Shown: one piece after another, positions 27,270-64,000 of the stretch
Numbering within the stretch: the first letter of the stretch is position 1
Layout of the letters: each line of letters begins with the position of its first letter
Assembly: GCA_025642075.2 (NCBI GenBank)
Contig: JAODUO010000155.1
Coordinates: forward strand, 181,001-245,000
Reading direction: 5' to 3'
DNA: 64,000 nt
Source: Ridgeia piscesae
Taxonomy: Eukaryota > Annelida > Polychaeta > Sabellida > Siboglinidae
The notes under the pieces: generated by a model
Told to the model about the DNA's origin: nothing
Databases searched by the model: none
The model's input: only the letters and a program-made list of their open reading frames with translations
Program-made: the position numbers and the translations under genes

Positions 27270-29185
27270 TAGTTTGTGTTGTATACAGTGAGGGACTGAG
27301 GGCCTAGTGTGTGTTGTATACAGTGAGGGACTAGTTTGTGTTGTATACAGTGAGGGACTAGTTTGTGTTGTATAGTGTGAGGGACCGAGGGCCTAGTTTG
27401 TGTTGTATACAGTGAGGGACCGAGGGCCTAGTTTGTGTTGTATACAGTGAGGGACCGAGGGCCTAGTTTGTGTTGTATACAGTGAGGGACCGAGGGCCTA
27501 GTTTGTGTTGTATACAGTGAGGGACCGAGGGCCTAGTTTGTGTTGTATACAGTGAGGGACCGAGGGCCTAGTTTGTGTTGTATACAGTGAGGGACCGAGG
27601 GCCTAGTTTGTGTTGTATACAGTGAGGGATTGAGGGCCTAGTTTGTGTTGTATACAGTGAGGGACCGAGGGCCTAGTTTGTGTTGTATACAGTGAGGGAC
27701 CGAGGGCCTAGTTTGTGTTGTATACAGTGAGGGACCGAGGGCCTAGTTTGTGTTGTATACAGTGAGGAACCGAGGGCCTAGTTTGTGTTGTATACAGTGA
27801 GGGACCGAGGGCCTAGTTTGTGTTGTATACAGTGAGGGACCGAGGGCCTAGTTTGTGTTGTATACAGTGAGGGACCGAGGGCCTAGTTTGTGTTGTATAC
27901 AGTGAGGAACCGAGGGCCTAGTTTGTGTTGTATACAGTGAGGGACCGAGGGCCTAGTTTGTGTTGTATACAGTGAGGGACCGAGGGCCTAGTTTGTGTTG
28001 TATACAGTGAGGGACCGAGGGCCTAGTTTGTGTTGTATACAGTGAGGGACCGAGGGCCTAGTTTGTGTTGTATACAGTGAGGGATTGAGGGCCTAGTTTG
28101 TGTTGTATACAGTGAGGGACCGAGGGCCTAGTTTGTGTTGTATACAGTGAGGGACCGAGGGCCTAGTTTGTGTTGTATACAGTGAGGGACTGAGGGCCTA
28201 GTTTGTGTTGTATACAGTGAGGGACTGAGGGCCTAGTTTGTGTTGTATACAGTGAGGGATTGAGGGCCTAGTTTGTGTTGTATACAGTGAGGGACCGAGG
28301 GCCTAGTTTGTGTTGTATACAGTGAGGGACCGAGGGCCTAGTTTGTGTTGTATACAGTGAGGGATTGAGGGCCTAGTTTGTGTTGTATACAGTGAGGGAC
28401 CGAGGGCCTAGTTTGTGTTGTATACAGTGAGGGACCGAGGGCCTAGTTTGTGTTGTATACAGTGAGGGATTGAGGGCCTAGTTTGTGTTGTATACAGTGA
28501 GGGACCGAGGGCCTAGTTTGTGTTGTATACAGTGAGGGATTGAGGGCCTAGTTTGTGTTGTATACAGTGAGGGATTGAGGGCCTAGTTTGTGTTGTATAC
28601 AGTCAGGGACTGAGGGCCTAGTTTGTGTTGTATACAGTGAGGGACTAAGGGCCTAGTTTGTGTTGTATACAGTGAGGGATTGAGGGCCTAGTTTGTGTTG
28701 TATACAGTGAGGGACTGAGGGCCTAGTTTGTGTTGTATACAGTGAGGGACTGGGGGCCTAGTTTGTGTTGTATACAGTGAGGGATTGAGGGCCTAGTTTG
28801 TGTTGTATACAGTGAGGGATTGAGGGCCTAGTTTGTGTTGTATACAGTGAGGGATTGAGGGCCTAGTTTGAGTTGTATACAGTGAGGGACTGAGGGCCAA
28901 GTTTGAGTTGTATACAGTGAGGGACTGAGGGCCAAGTTTGTGTTGTATACAGTGAGGGACTGATGGCCAAGTTTGTGTTGTATACAGTGAGGGACTGAGG
29001 GCCTAGTTTGTGTTGTATACAGTGAGGGACTGAGGGCCAAGTTTGTGTTGTATACAGTGAGGGACTGAGGGCCTAGTTTGTATTGTATACAGTGAGGGAC
29101 TGAGGGCCAAGTTTGTGTTGTATACAGTGAGGGACCGAGGGCCTAGTTTGTGTTGTATACAGTGAGTGACTGAGGGCCAACTGAA
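27270..29185 (+). repeat. 35-bp minisatellite, about 55 copies
   Basis: Unit core gtttgtgttgtatacagtga followed by gggaccgagggccta, with point variants (gggattgag, gggactgag, gccaagtttg) clustered in blocks. Nearly indel-free after the first few units. Intergenic or upstream of the PDZ-Roco gene. Confidence 0.98.
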
Positions 29186-29486
29186 GGTTATGTTCCATCT
29201 GTGTCTTCTTTCAATATAGAATTATAGATTAATGTTATGATATCTGTACAAGACAAAACCTTACATTGGGGTGGCTAATTACCATGCCCCTCAATATAAA
29301 TGTGAACACCATTTTAATGAAAGTCCAAAGAACTTCTTTGTGTAAAAAAATCCATATTTTAACTTCCTACAATTTGTTCATTTTGTGCTATGGAACCAAC
29401 TTGTTAGGCAAGTATGTTTTAGTAAAATATTTGCGATTTTCCTGAACATGTAGCATGTAAACACAACTATCACTATTAAGCACCCA

Positions 29487-30240
29487 ACAGTGACAGAAGA
29501 AGAACCAGTGTTGAAGGTTTGTAAAAACTATTTCAAAGAGCTATTGAATCAGAGAGGCAATAAAGGCAATCTGGAATTACTGTCCTAAATATAAGGAAAG
29601 TGAAGGATATCATGGATAGGGAGATACAACCATCAATGAAAGGAATGAAGAAGGGAAGAGCATCTGATATAGATGATTTGCATGAGGAGATGGTAACAGC
29701 AGAGGGTGATATTGGAGCCACCTAAACAAGTTGGATGGTGAACAGGGCCAATTGTCCCATACTTCTCAATATGGAACAAGAATGGAGTTGTGGAAGACCC
29801 AAGGAAATACTGAGACAGCACACTTCTTAGTGACACCACATGTGATGCTGCTAGAGAGGATCCTGGAGGGAGGGTTGGGGAGAGTAGAGTAAGAATTGCA
29901 TGATGAACAACAGGGGTTCAGAAAGGGCAGAGGGTGACAGATGGTATGTTTGCCTGAGACAGCTGGTAAAGAAGAGGTTAGAGATGCAAGGGAATGGAAG
30001 GGTTTGTGGACCTGGAAATAAGGCCCAATGACACAGTCCAAAAGAAATGGTGATGGGAAGAGTGAGAAAGATGGGAGGACCAGATGCAGAGGCCAGGATG
30101 GGAAGGCAATATGTTGGAAAACAACAGGAAGAGTTGTAGTTGAGCAAGGACATTGGAATAATACCCTGTTAACATTGGATAGAGGCAAAGGGGTGCCCTT
30201 ATAGACCTTTAGTATTTATAATAGTACAAGAACTGATAAG
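29487..30240 (+). mobile_element. LINE reverse-transcriptase relic
   Basis: With frameshifts and stops, the plus strand reads VTEEEPVLKVCKNYFKELL, then ERILEGGLGRVE, EQQGFRKGRG, VCLRQLVKKRLEMQGNGR, KEMVMGRVRKMGGPDAEARM and PLVFIIVQEL, the ordered motifs of a LINE RT domain. Truncated at both ends. Confidence 0.8.
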
Positions 30241-30382
30241 CACCATATAAGACATGCCCATTCCGTCTATGACAATACTCAATAATTAATGTGTACTAGT
30301 AATAAAATCATATATCACAACATAAGAATAATCATCAGATTACAGATTGCTAAAAATCTGATTTCACATCACAGGCAGGTAG

Positions 30383-30548
30383 GACGGACGATTCGGCCCA
30401 TGTAAGAACTCGATCGATCGCCGGCACCCGTTGCAGGTGCGGCTGATTAGGACCATGCGAGTGAAAGTAGGCCGAACTTCAATGACTGCAGAAACTGGAT
30501 GATTCAGCCCAATGGGCAGAATCAGTTTTGGGCCGAATCATCCGACTC
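30383..30548. mobile_element. 165-bp inverted-repeat element
   Basis: gacgattcggccca at the left is matched by tgggccgaatcatc at the right, and an internal copy gatgattcagccca lies near 30498. No coding capacity; MITE or foldback type. Confidence 0.5.
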
Positions 30549-30559
30549 CAAGGAAGGTG

Positions 30560-31370
30560 ACAGACGTGTCTTGACTGGGAAGTTATTAATATCGTCACAT
30601 CGTCTCTTATGAAGTTATGTTATAACAGTCTGAATCTGAACTCGGCTCAGACTCGGGCCCAGGCTCAACACGGGGCAGCCAAGATTCAAGCCTTCAATTT
30701 ATATTGCCTTAACTTGAGTTGAGAAAATTAATTAAAGCCTTAAATCAACTCAAGTCAAGCCTCAAGTGAAGGCCAGGACTCGGTGCCAGGAGTGCCAAGT
30801 CCAAGACCAAGTTCTTTTTTACTTGAAAGTTGATAAACAACGTTGTTATTTGATAATAGACAACAGCGTAACATCTGAACGATAAATAAAACATATATAG
30901 AATCACAAAAGCTAACAACTTATGACACTGTTTTGGTGTCTACAAGTGCATATTAATTATGATTAAATTTTATGAACAAACCTAACAACAACAAACCTGG
31001 TACTGGTAGCTACGAACCTGTCCGCTCTAGTACCCATAACAAGCTATTCTGCAGAACGAAGTTTTCTCCGCCGAGCGACAAGGAAACTATCTCGGCGACT
31101 GCCAAATGGGGGCGGCGTGTGGTCGAGCAGTATACGTGTTGCACTATGAGCTAAACTATTTTAGACTGCTAAAAATAAAAAAGCTTATTTCGTCTACTAT
31201 ATACGACAATTAATATGACAATTGATATGTTATTCAATAAATATTCAATAAGTTTTTGCAAAATTACCGATGGCCGTGCAAAACTCTATAGCTATATATG
31301 TTCGATCAGCGGAATAATTAACAAGTTCTTGATTTATTATATCAAATGATTAAATATTGTCTTCCAAAAT
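30560..31370. other. No gene recognised; locally GC-richer patch
   Basis: The stretch 31000-31145 is richer in GC and CpG than its surroundings and might be a promoter or 5' exon (for instance of the minus-strand PDZ-Roco gene), but no conserved protein is visible in any frame. Confidence 0.3.
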
Positions 31371-31376
31371 ATTACG

Positions 31377-31409
31377 ATATATATATATATATATATATAT
31401 ATCGCATTA

Positions 31410-31492
<83 letters not shown>

Positions 31493-31539
31493 GGATGGAT
31501 GGATGGATGGATGGATGGTTGGATGGATGGATGGATAAT

Positions 31540-31614
<75 letters not shown>

Positions 31615-31628
31615 CCCTCTCTATCTCT
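31377..31628. repeat. Compound microsatellite (AT)n-(GGAT)n-(CT)n
   Basis: TA tracts to about 31490, then GGAT repeats to about 31537, then CT repeats to about 31612. Confidence 0.98.
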
Positions 31629-32110
31629 CTCCCTGTTTTACCACTAGATCACGTATACACAGAGAATATCTTTAAAGAAATGTTTGACACATTCGCATTG
31701 GTTGATCTCAAAATGTTCATATTTTCCCATGTATGTTAAACTTCCGTTAAACCGAGTGTAAGTGGGAGAGATTCCCTGTAAGTGAAACTGTGGCAACTTG
31801 TGTATTTGTAACGACACGTGATTTTTACAGGCTTTGCGCTGATGTGGTAGGTAATCATAGCATACACGAATGATTGAGGCACTAAATGACAAACGTTTAT
31901 TTACATACGTATGAGATATGTTAATTTCAGAGTATTGCAACAAATTATGATGGATATAATTAAATCTTTCAAAACCGCTGTTTGCTGCAAATGCTCATAC
32001 GGGTATCACGCGGGCGATATTCAAGGGCAGTAGCGACATAACCGAGTAAACACTGACCGTATGGCCTATTCCTGTAACGCCGAGTAAAAACAAAATATTG
32101 TTTCATCAGG

Positions 32111-32725
32111 ATTGGGAAATCTTCCAGTTAATTGGCTTAAATTATTAAGGCCTTTTCAAAAGTTTTTATCAACTTTTGTGATGTGTATGTGTTCGGAATG
32201 TGATTCTACATCACTTCCGACACAAAGAAGGCAGATATAAAAAATTATTGTGTTTTAGAGCAATTTAATGCTGTTGAGTTGATGTAAATAAGCCGATGTC
32301 ACAGGGTGTGAGCAGTTAGCGCACTCCAGATGCATCATGACCGCAAAGGCGATGTCTTGTGATTTGCGAATACGTCACCAAACCTAAGGCTACATCATTA
32401 ATTTTTATTCTGTTTATTTGTTTTAGGCGTAAATTAAAAAAATATTGCTAGTTGCTTTTTATTTTGACTTCGCAATGCACACGCAAGACATCACCTTTGC
32501 GGCTCTGATGCGTCTGACATCCGCCAACCGCTCCCTTGGGTTATTTACGTTGACTCGGCGTCATTAAATTGCTCAAAAACACGAATAAATTTTTTAATAA
32601 TTGACTTATTTGTACTAGAAGTGATGTAAAATCACATTCCGAACACATACATATCGTAAAAAGTTGGTAAAAAGGTTTTGTAAAGGCCCTAATAATTTAG
32701 GCCAGTTAACTGGAAGATTACCCAG
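32111..32725. mobile_element. Foldback element with about 260-bp arms
   Basis: The left arm (about 32111-32370) and right arm (about 32468-32725) are imperfect reverse complements: attgggaaatcttccagtta versus taactggaagattacccaga at the ends, and ggcgatgtcttgtg versus acgcaagacatcacc near the middle. The spacer is about 97 bp and no ORF is present. Confidence 0.75.
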
Positions 32726-33364
32726 ATTGTTCTCAAAAGGAAGTCGGAGGCCGATATTTACTTTTTTGGAATATTTTATTATTTGGCCGGACACTTGTAT
32801 AGAATATCAGTTAGTTCATCATTAATTATACAACATTTTGCGTAAATTTTATACCTCAGTGTGTTCAAGACTCTAGGCTAGTTATTTATCATGAAAGATT
32901 ACGTTTTAGTGCACTTATGCAATTTTGTGGAGAAGTACTGCATAGCGTGCTTGAACAATATATTGGTGCATGTTGGTCCAAATCAAAGTATTATTTAAAC
33001 TTCAAAAGTACCCTAAATGTACTATTTTATATGAAATGGCTATAGATCTGGATGCGGAACTTCTAAGCAATTCGTCTAGCACTTTTCCACAATGTATGTG
33101 CAGTAAAACTTGAGCGTATATACAGGCGCATATGTGTCGCACATACATGTGCTTGTTGGCAGCTATCTTCATTTCGATAGGCTGATGATACATGTAACGA
33201 TCATGTTATGGAAAGTCGCTGCCTGTGATGCATTTAGTACTTTTTTATTTAGAAGTTTATATGTGGCCTATGCATATGAAGTAACAAACGGGACAACAAT
33301 GCGGACATTGGACATTCAAAAATGTGCACAGCCGGGTGCCTAAGCGAGTCAAACGCACAAATCC

Positions 33365-33625
33365 TCAAATAATTGATAATATTATGATATTAGCATTAAA
33401 AAAAGATATAAAAACGTGTATGTCAAACACTGTAGTAGATTCATCCGACAGTAAGTCAATGCCAGAGCTATAGTAGATTCGTTCGGCATCCGGCACTCTG
33501 TCGGAGCTAGAGTCACTGTCTGGTAGGAGACACTGTTGTACTGGTGGGTTCCCACTGCACATGTGCAGATGAAATGCCAGAGCTACAGCTTGTTTGACGT
33601 ACGTCTGGGTCCGGACCAATAGCAA
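33365..33625 (-). other. 86-codon Ser/Asp-rich ORF, unassigned
   Basis: The minus strand is open for 86 codons with a central LLPDSDSSSDRVPDAERIYY segment and partial internal duplication (tagtagattc occurs twice). No family recognised. It sits divergently 316 bp from the POLR1G start codon. Confidence 0.2.
33616..33620 (+). promoter_or_regulatory. Possible CCAAT box upstream of POLR1G
   Basis: GGACCAATAG lies about 320 bp before the predicted start codon. It is the only promoter-like motif I see; the transcription start is not known. Confidence 0.25.
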
Positions 33626-33940
33626 CAGCTTATTTTATACCACTGTATGCTGAGTACGATATAATGGATGACAACACAGAGGTACATTCAATTTTGGCAT
33701 AATGGTTATCTCAACAAAATAATGATTTGTGTGTGTATTGCACTTTAATAAACTTTCAAATATGCTACTTTAATTAAGAACTATGTTTGACTTTTTCAGA
33801 TGCATCTTTTCAGCTGCGTGGATGTATACCGATTACTGGAATATTTCTTACAAGAGAAACTCATTTGGAAAATAGATAAGGTCTCATACCATTCCTTAGA
33901 TTTGTTTTGATCAAAAGAAATAGCAACATATTAAGCAATT

Positions 33941-49066
<15,126 letters not shown>

Positions 49067-49124
49067 TTTATAGGCCGCAAAATGAAACGATGATAATTTT
49101 GTGCTTGTGTGGATTGTGTGTGGC

Positions 49125-49130
49125 AATAAA
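49125..49130 (+). terminator. POLR1G polyadenylation signal
   Basis: AATAAA 59 nt after the stop codon, followed by T/G-rich sequence. Confidence 0.75.
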
Positions 49131-49439
49131 ATTATTCAAACAATAGAATTTTGTTTTATTTAGAAGTGCTACCGTCTCTCTGGGCAAGACATGCATGACC
49201 AACAAGAGTAATTTTTGGGTAGGCACAAAATGTAATCCATAACCAATTGTTGCTATATTTTGAAACCACTTTTGTCATATGGTATAACATTTATTTTAAA
49301 ATAAGGATGACTGCTCTTAGGTTTTCTTTTTTATTTAATATTATGTTCTTACACTAAAACATGCATGCCTGCCAAATTGTCTTAGTTACTTTATAAGCTT
49401 GGGAAAATGTTTCAGACTTACTGCAGGGTGCAGGACTTT

Positions 49440-51420
49440 TTGAATAGACATTCATACTGGACTGCTGCAGGACTGAATAGACATGCTTACTGGACTTGCT
49501 GCAGGACTGAATAGACATGCTTACTGGACTTGCTGAAGGACTGAATAGACATGCTTACTGGACTTGCTGAAGGACTGAATAGACATGCTTACTGGACTTG
49601 CTGAAGGACTGAATAGACATGCTTACTGGACTTGCTGCAGGACTGAATAGACATGCTTACTGGACTTGCTGAAGGACTGAATAGACATGCTTACTGGACT
49701 TGCTGCAGGACTTTTGAATAGATATGCTTACTGGACTTGCTGCAGGACTGAATAGACATGCTTACTGGACTTGCTGAAGGACTGAATAGACATGCTTACT
49801 GGACTTGCTGCAGGACTGAATAGACATGCTTACTGGACTTGCTGAAGGACTGAATAGACATGCTTACTGGACTTGCTGCAGGACTGAATAGACATGCTTA
49901 CTGGACTTGCTGAAGGACTGAATAGACATGCTTACTGGACTTGCTGCAGGACTTTGTGAATAGATATGCTTACTGGACTTGCTGCAGGACTGAATAGACA
50001 TGCTTACTGGACTTGCTGCAGGACTGTGAAGAGATATGCTTATTGGACTTGCTGCAGGATTGTGAATAGATATGCTTACTGGACTTGCTGCAGGACTTGT
50101 GAATAGATATGCTTATTGGACTTTGTGAATAGATATGCTTACTGGACTGCTGCAGGACTTTGTGAATAGACATGCTTACTGGACTTGCTGCAGACTTTGT
50201 GAATAGATATGCTTACTGGACTTGCTGCAGACTTTGTGAATAGATATGCTTACTGGACTTGCTTGCAGGACTTTGTGAATAGATATGCTTACTGGACTGC
50301 TGCAGACTTTGTGAATAGACATGCTTATTGGACTTGTTGCAGGACTTTGTGAATAGATATGCTTACTGGACTTGCTGCAGACTTTGTGAATAGACATGCT
50401 TACTGGACTTGTTGCAGGACTTTGTGAATAGATATGCTTACTGGACTTGCTGCAGACTTTGTGAATAGACATGCTTACTGGACTTGTTGCAGGACTTTGT
50501 GAATAGATATGCTTACTGGACTTGCTGCAGACTTTGTGAATAGACATGCTTACTGGACTTGTTGCAGGACTTTGTGAATAGATATGCTTACTGGACTGCT
50601 GCAGACTTTGTGAATAGACATGCTTACTGGACTTGCTGCAGGACTTTGTGAATAGATCATGCTTACTGGACTGCTGCAGGACTTTGTGAATAGACATGCT
50701 TACTGGACTTGTTGCAGGACTTTGTGAATAGACATGGTTACTGGACTGCTGCAGGACTTTGTGAATAGACATGCTTATTGGACTTGCTGCACGACTTTGT
50801 GAATAAGATGCTTACTGGACTTGTTGCAGGACTTTGTGAATAGATATGCTTACTGGACTTGCTGCAGACTTTGTGAATAGACGTGCTTACTGGACTTGTT
50901 GCAGGACTTTGTGAATAGATATGCTTACTGGACTTGCTGCAGACTTTGTGAATAGACATGCTTATTGGACTTGTTGCAGGACTTTGTGAATAGATATGCT
51001 TGCTGGACTTGCTGCAGACTTTGTGAATAGACATGCTTACTGGACTTGTTGCAGGACTTTGTGAATAGATATAAATACTGGACTGCTGTAGACTTGCTGC
51101 AGGACTTTGTGAATAGACATGCTTACTGGACTTGCTGCAGGACTTTGTGAATAGACATGCTTACTGGACTGCTGCAGATTTTGTGAATAGACATGCTTAC
51201 TGGACTTGTTACAGGACTTTGTGAATAGACATGGTTACTGGACTGCTGCAGGACTTTGTGAATAGATATGCTTACTGGACTTGTTACAGGACTTTGTGAA
51301 TAGACATGGTTACTGGACTGCTGCAGGACTTTGTGAATAGACATGCTTACTGGACTACTGTAGACTGTGAATAGACATGCTTACTGGACTGCTGCATGCT
51401 TGTTATTGCAGTGAATAGAT
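49440..51420 (+). repeat. 36-44 bp minisatellite, about 50 copies
   Basis: Unit core tagacatgcttactggactt then gctgcaggactttgtgaa. The first third uses the short form (gcaggactgaatagac), the rest the long form. Downstream of POLR1G. A decayed relic lies near 52585-52635. Confidence 0.96.
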
Positions 51421-51496
51421 ATATACGGGTTGCCAAATGTAGTCAGTCTTGCACTGACTGATAGTTTTGTTTTATTGTTGGATTACACATCCTTAG

Positions 51497-51568
51497 GACA
51501 TCAGTAACGAATATCAGGAGGATATCTTTGAGCAATCTTTGAAATCAAAGAAGGCCAACATCGCCTAA
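51497..51568 (+). CDS. Possible orphan terminal exon
   Basis: After acacatccttag, 23 codons read DISNEYQEDIFEQSLKSKKA and NIA, then TAA. Composition is coding-like and charged. No upstream partner is visible because 2 kb of minisatellite precedes it. It could be an alternative last exon or chance. Confidence 0.2.
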   Translation, partial: DISNEYQEDIFEQSLKSKKANIA

Positions 51569-51769
51569 TTTTTTTTTTACCAGTACCTACAATCGACTGA
51601 TACTCCCATTTCAGCTCAATTTGTTATGAACAGTTCATAGTGTAATTTGAAGTAAACAACAAGGTTAAAAGTTATTTACATCATGTGACATAGATAATAC
51701 ATAGGAAAACAGTATTTGTGCACGTATGTAATGAGAACATATTGGTGATATATAAAACAAAATGTTGAA

Positions 51770-52031
51770 CTTGGTTGTTAATATTATCAATGAAATACAT
51801 GTAAGGAAAGTCATACACCTGGAAGTGGTCATGGATATGGTGGTGTTGAGTCTGGGAGAGGGTTGGGTGCAGGAGCTGTTCACTAGGATTGCTGCAGTAC
51901 TTTTTCCACAGAACATTATAGTTACACCAGCAAATGCGGCACGAAGGAACTCTGCAGCCTTCCAATGCAGCTGATATTGTTTGTAAGGAAATGTATCCCG
52001 CCCAATCTTGTGATGAGGTCATTGAAATCAT
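51770..52031 (-). pseudogene. Decayed mobile-element-type gene fragment
   Basis: The minus strand in shifting frames reads DFNDLITRLGGIHFLTNNIS then CIG, and AEFLRAAFAGVTIMFCGKS, resembling a multicopy ORF (RLGGxHxLMSFxGCxG ... AFAGVxKMLTGK) that I recall from many invertebrate genomes. Frameshifted and truncated. Confidence 0.4.
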
Positions 52032-52264
52032 GACGACTTACCCATTTCATGTGGACAGTAACCACTGTCTGCCTATACAAATTTCTTGTGTACAATGAAG
52101 ATACTCTCAGATATGTAAAGATATACGTGAAAAAAAATGAGAAAAAAGGAAGACTGAAAATACACGTAGATGATCCCTGGACGGCTAAAAATTAGTAATT
52201 CAAATTGAAATTCTTGTGCATAGTGACAATACCTTAAAAAACATCTGTGGAAAATTTGAACAAT

Positions 52265-52380
52265 AGATCTTCAACGGTTTCCGAGAGTTAATGGCGGATA
52301 GCACCTGCCGAGTGATGATTGGTGCATGCAGAGTGATGCCATAAATCCGTAGGGCCTTCGACAAAAAGGTGACATGGTTT
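52265..52380. repeat. Dispersed repeat with core TGATGCCATAA, copy 5
   Basis: gagagttaatggcgg ... agagtgatgccataaatccg ... ggccttcgac, the order seen in the other copies. Confidence 0.5.
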
Positions 52381-52899
52381 GCAATTGTAGGGCCACTGGT
52401 TAAAACATTTCCTTTTGAGTGCTGGCAGCCATCTTGGATTTCTCGGATTGCTCAAGGATATCCTTTTGATATCCGTTATAAACATCACAATGATTTAGAA
52501 TCCAGCAAGAAACAAACTACATCAGTTGGTGCAACCTGACTGTTAATGGACTGCTATATTATTTTATGAACATATATACTTACTTGGGACTGCTGCAGTA
52601 TTTCATGAATAAACATGCTTATTGCACTTATTGACACATTTAATGGACTGACACAGTATTAAAAATGACACAACACTTTTAAGAAAACCACGTTTATATG
52701 TTTGGGTGGTCGAAATGAACTCCTCAGCTGACAAGTGAGTAGATGACAAAAGCAAACAAGATACACTGAAAGTACACACATGAGTGAAGGAGAGCCACAC
52801 ACCACAACCTCTTTGGAATGGACACCAGCATAACCTCTTTGGAGCAGTCACACAGCTTAACCTTCCTAGTGCGGCCACTGGCAGAAACATGCCAACTGA

Positions 52900-53122
52900 T
52901 GTGTTGACATGTTGTCACCAGCAGCACTAGCTATGATGTGTTGACATGTTGACACCAGCGGCACTAGCTATGATGTGTTGACATGTTGTCACCAGCAGCA
53001 CTAGCTATGATGTGTTGACATGTTGTCACCAGCAGCACTAGCTATGATGTGTTGACATGTTGTCACCAGCAGCACTAGCTATGATGTGTTGACATGTTGT
53101 CACCAGCAGCACTAGCTATGAT
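52900..53122 (+). repeat. 37-bp minisatellite, 6 copies
   Basis: Unit core gtgttgacatgttgtcacca then gcagcactagctatgat; one copy has 'gacaccagcgg'. Confidence 0.96.
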
Positions 53123-53129
53123 GTGAAGC

Positions 53130-54170
53130 CATCCACTTCCAAGTGGATCATGCCAACTGGTCAATTCATTCCATCCTCCAGTATACTCAAGTTTGCAAAT
53201 GTATACTACAGATAACTATGTGTGGTTAGACTACGCAAACCCCAGTTTACAGTAGTGTGCTCTGGTCAAATAAATACCATGAATCTATCTCCAGTTGGTT
53301 TAATGTTGGTATTAATTCCTAAAGTACCAGTAATAAGTTTCCTAAGGTCTAGTTGAATTCTATCCCAATGTATGAAACTATACAAGAAAAGAGGACACTG
53401 ACAAGTACGGCTGGAGGTGCAGTGGTTACATAAGAGAGGCTACACAAGTACTTGTTGGTGTTCTCAAAGAAGCAACATGGTAGAGACAGTACTGTTGAGG
53501 AGTGTTCTTCGCCATATGTTGACCATTCATGTGCATGCATGTTTTTTTTATTAGTGGATGACATGACCTGGTTAACCCTGGCAACATGAACATGATGTAA
53601 GCAGTAACAATGCTTCTCATGGCATCACATGACGCCAGCCGCACTTCAAACGACTGTCCTGCTTGCACACCAAATTCCACCATGACACAAGTATCACCAT
53701 GAATGCAGCCACATATGCAACAAACAAAAATAACATGACCGGGAATGTACCGCAGGGACGCTTACTAGCTTAACGTGCTTGTCATTAGGCAAATCTTTAT
53801 GGCATATCTGTCAGTCATGCGACTAGAACCATTCTGCGGCAGGACCACGAATCAAAGAACCGCCAAAGGCCGTCAAACCAACAAAACCCTTCGACAAGCC
53901 CAACAGGACCCGTCACTGATGACAACAGTCATGTCATCAGAAATTTCTTTAAAACAAGAAATAATTATCATTGCAATAATATTCACAGTAATAACTACGC
54001 AACGACCAACTGATTATGTTTGTGCATGTGGCGACAATTCGGAGTTGGCAATCTCTTGGCCATCGCAGCAAGTCTATGCGAGGCGATAACATATCCAACG
54101 TCTTGCAAAAATGTCTCGAACGTTGCCCATTCGGTCTGCGTCATTTCCTATACTGTCGCAAGCAGCTGGT
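53130..54170. other. Intergenic / SRPK 3' flank
   Basis: No conserved protein on the plus strand. On the minus strand it is the 3' UTR and flank of SRPK; a reverse-complement AATAAA lies at about 53547-53552. The plus-strand ORFs at 53775-54370 overlap SRPK 3' sequence and are shadows. Confidence 0.5.
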
Positions 54171-54174
54171 GTGG

Positions 54175-63758
<9,584 letters not shown>

Positions 63759-64000
63759 CTATACACCACCAGACACATCATTACAGTGCAATTCATTTCA
63801 TTTCATTCAGATTATAATGTTGTCACGGAGTGCAAATCACTTTTCAAAAGGACCAAACTTCTGACATCCCCAGGTTTAATGCTGTTCCACAGCACACCCA
63901 TTTGACACCATCAGTGACACCCAAAAGGTAGACACAAACACAGTTCATTATTAGGTTCCACTGAAGTTCCTTAGATTGCCATAGCATGTAGCCAAATGAA

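Overview
This is animal nuclear DNA: four conserved protein-coding genes split by GT-AG introns, decayed LINE-type retrotransposons, inverted-repeat elements, and a very heavy load of micro- and minisatellites (roughly 18-20 kb by eye, close to 30% of the window). The genes and repeats suggest a marine invertebrate, possibly a lophotrochozoan such as a mollusc, but the sequence alone does not fix the species.

Layout. (1) Positions 304-3767, plus strand: the last four exons of GMPPB, the GDP-mannose pyrophosphorylase catalytic subunit; its N-terminal third lies left of the window. (2) About 3.8-16.2 kb: gene-poor, with dispersed repeats, a 2.7 kb minisatellite of about 75-bp units (10.77-13.49 kb), and a GTGTGTGAGGAG-type array split by a LINE fragment. 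(3) Positions 16260-24251, minus strand: six exons (1064 visible residues, 5' end missing) of a protein I read as two PDZ domains followed by a Roc-COR (Roco) module whose GTP-binding motifs look degenerate. (4) 24.6-33.6 kb: two LINE relics, a 35-bp minisatellite of about 55 copies, compound microsatellites and inverted-repeat elements. (5) Positions 33941-49066, plus strand: a complete seven-exon gene (502 aa) matching POLR1G (RPA34/CD3EAP), an RNA polymerase I subunit, with an unusual Ser/Lys-rich N-terminal extension; its introns are largely minisatellite. (6) 49.4-53.1 kb: more minisatellites and a mobile-element relic. (7) Positions 54175-63758, minus strand: the seven 3' exons of an SR-protein kinase (SRPK), from the acidic/low-complexity spacer to the C-terminal kinase lobe.

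The genes do not form a pathway: sugar-nucleotide synthesis, a putative signalling scaffold, rRNA transcription and splicing-factor phosphorylation. All splice phases I assigned agree across each gene.

The most striking pattern is that several minisatellites contain copies of real exon-intron junctions. Five cases occur in three unrelated genes: the GMPPB acceptor (six copies at exactly 64 bp), a PDZ-Roco acceptor (39/38 bp), a PDZ-Roco donor (30-bp array), the POLR1G exon 3 donor (with CA tracts), and POLR1G intron 4, which consists entirely of about 80 units of 38 bp, each with its own acceptor- and donor-like site. This suggests that tandem arrays repeatedly arise at splice junctions in this genome and fill introns with decoy splice sites.
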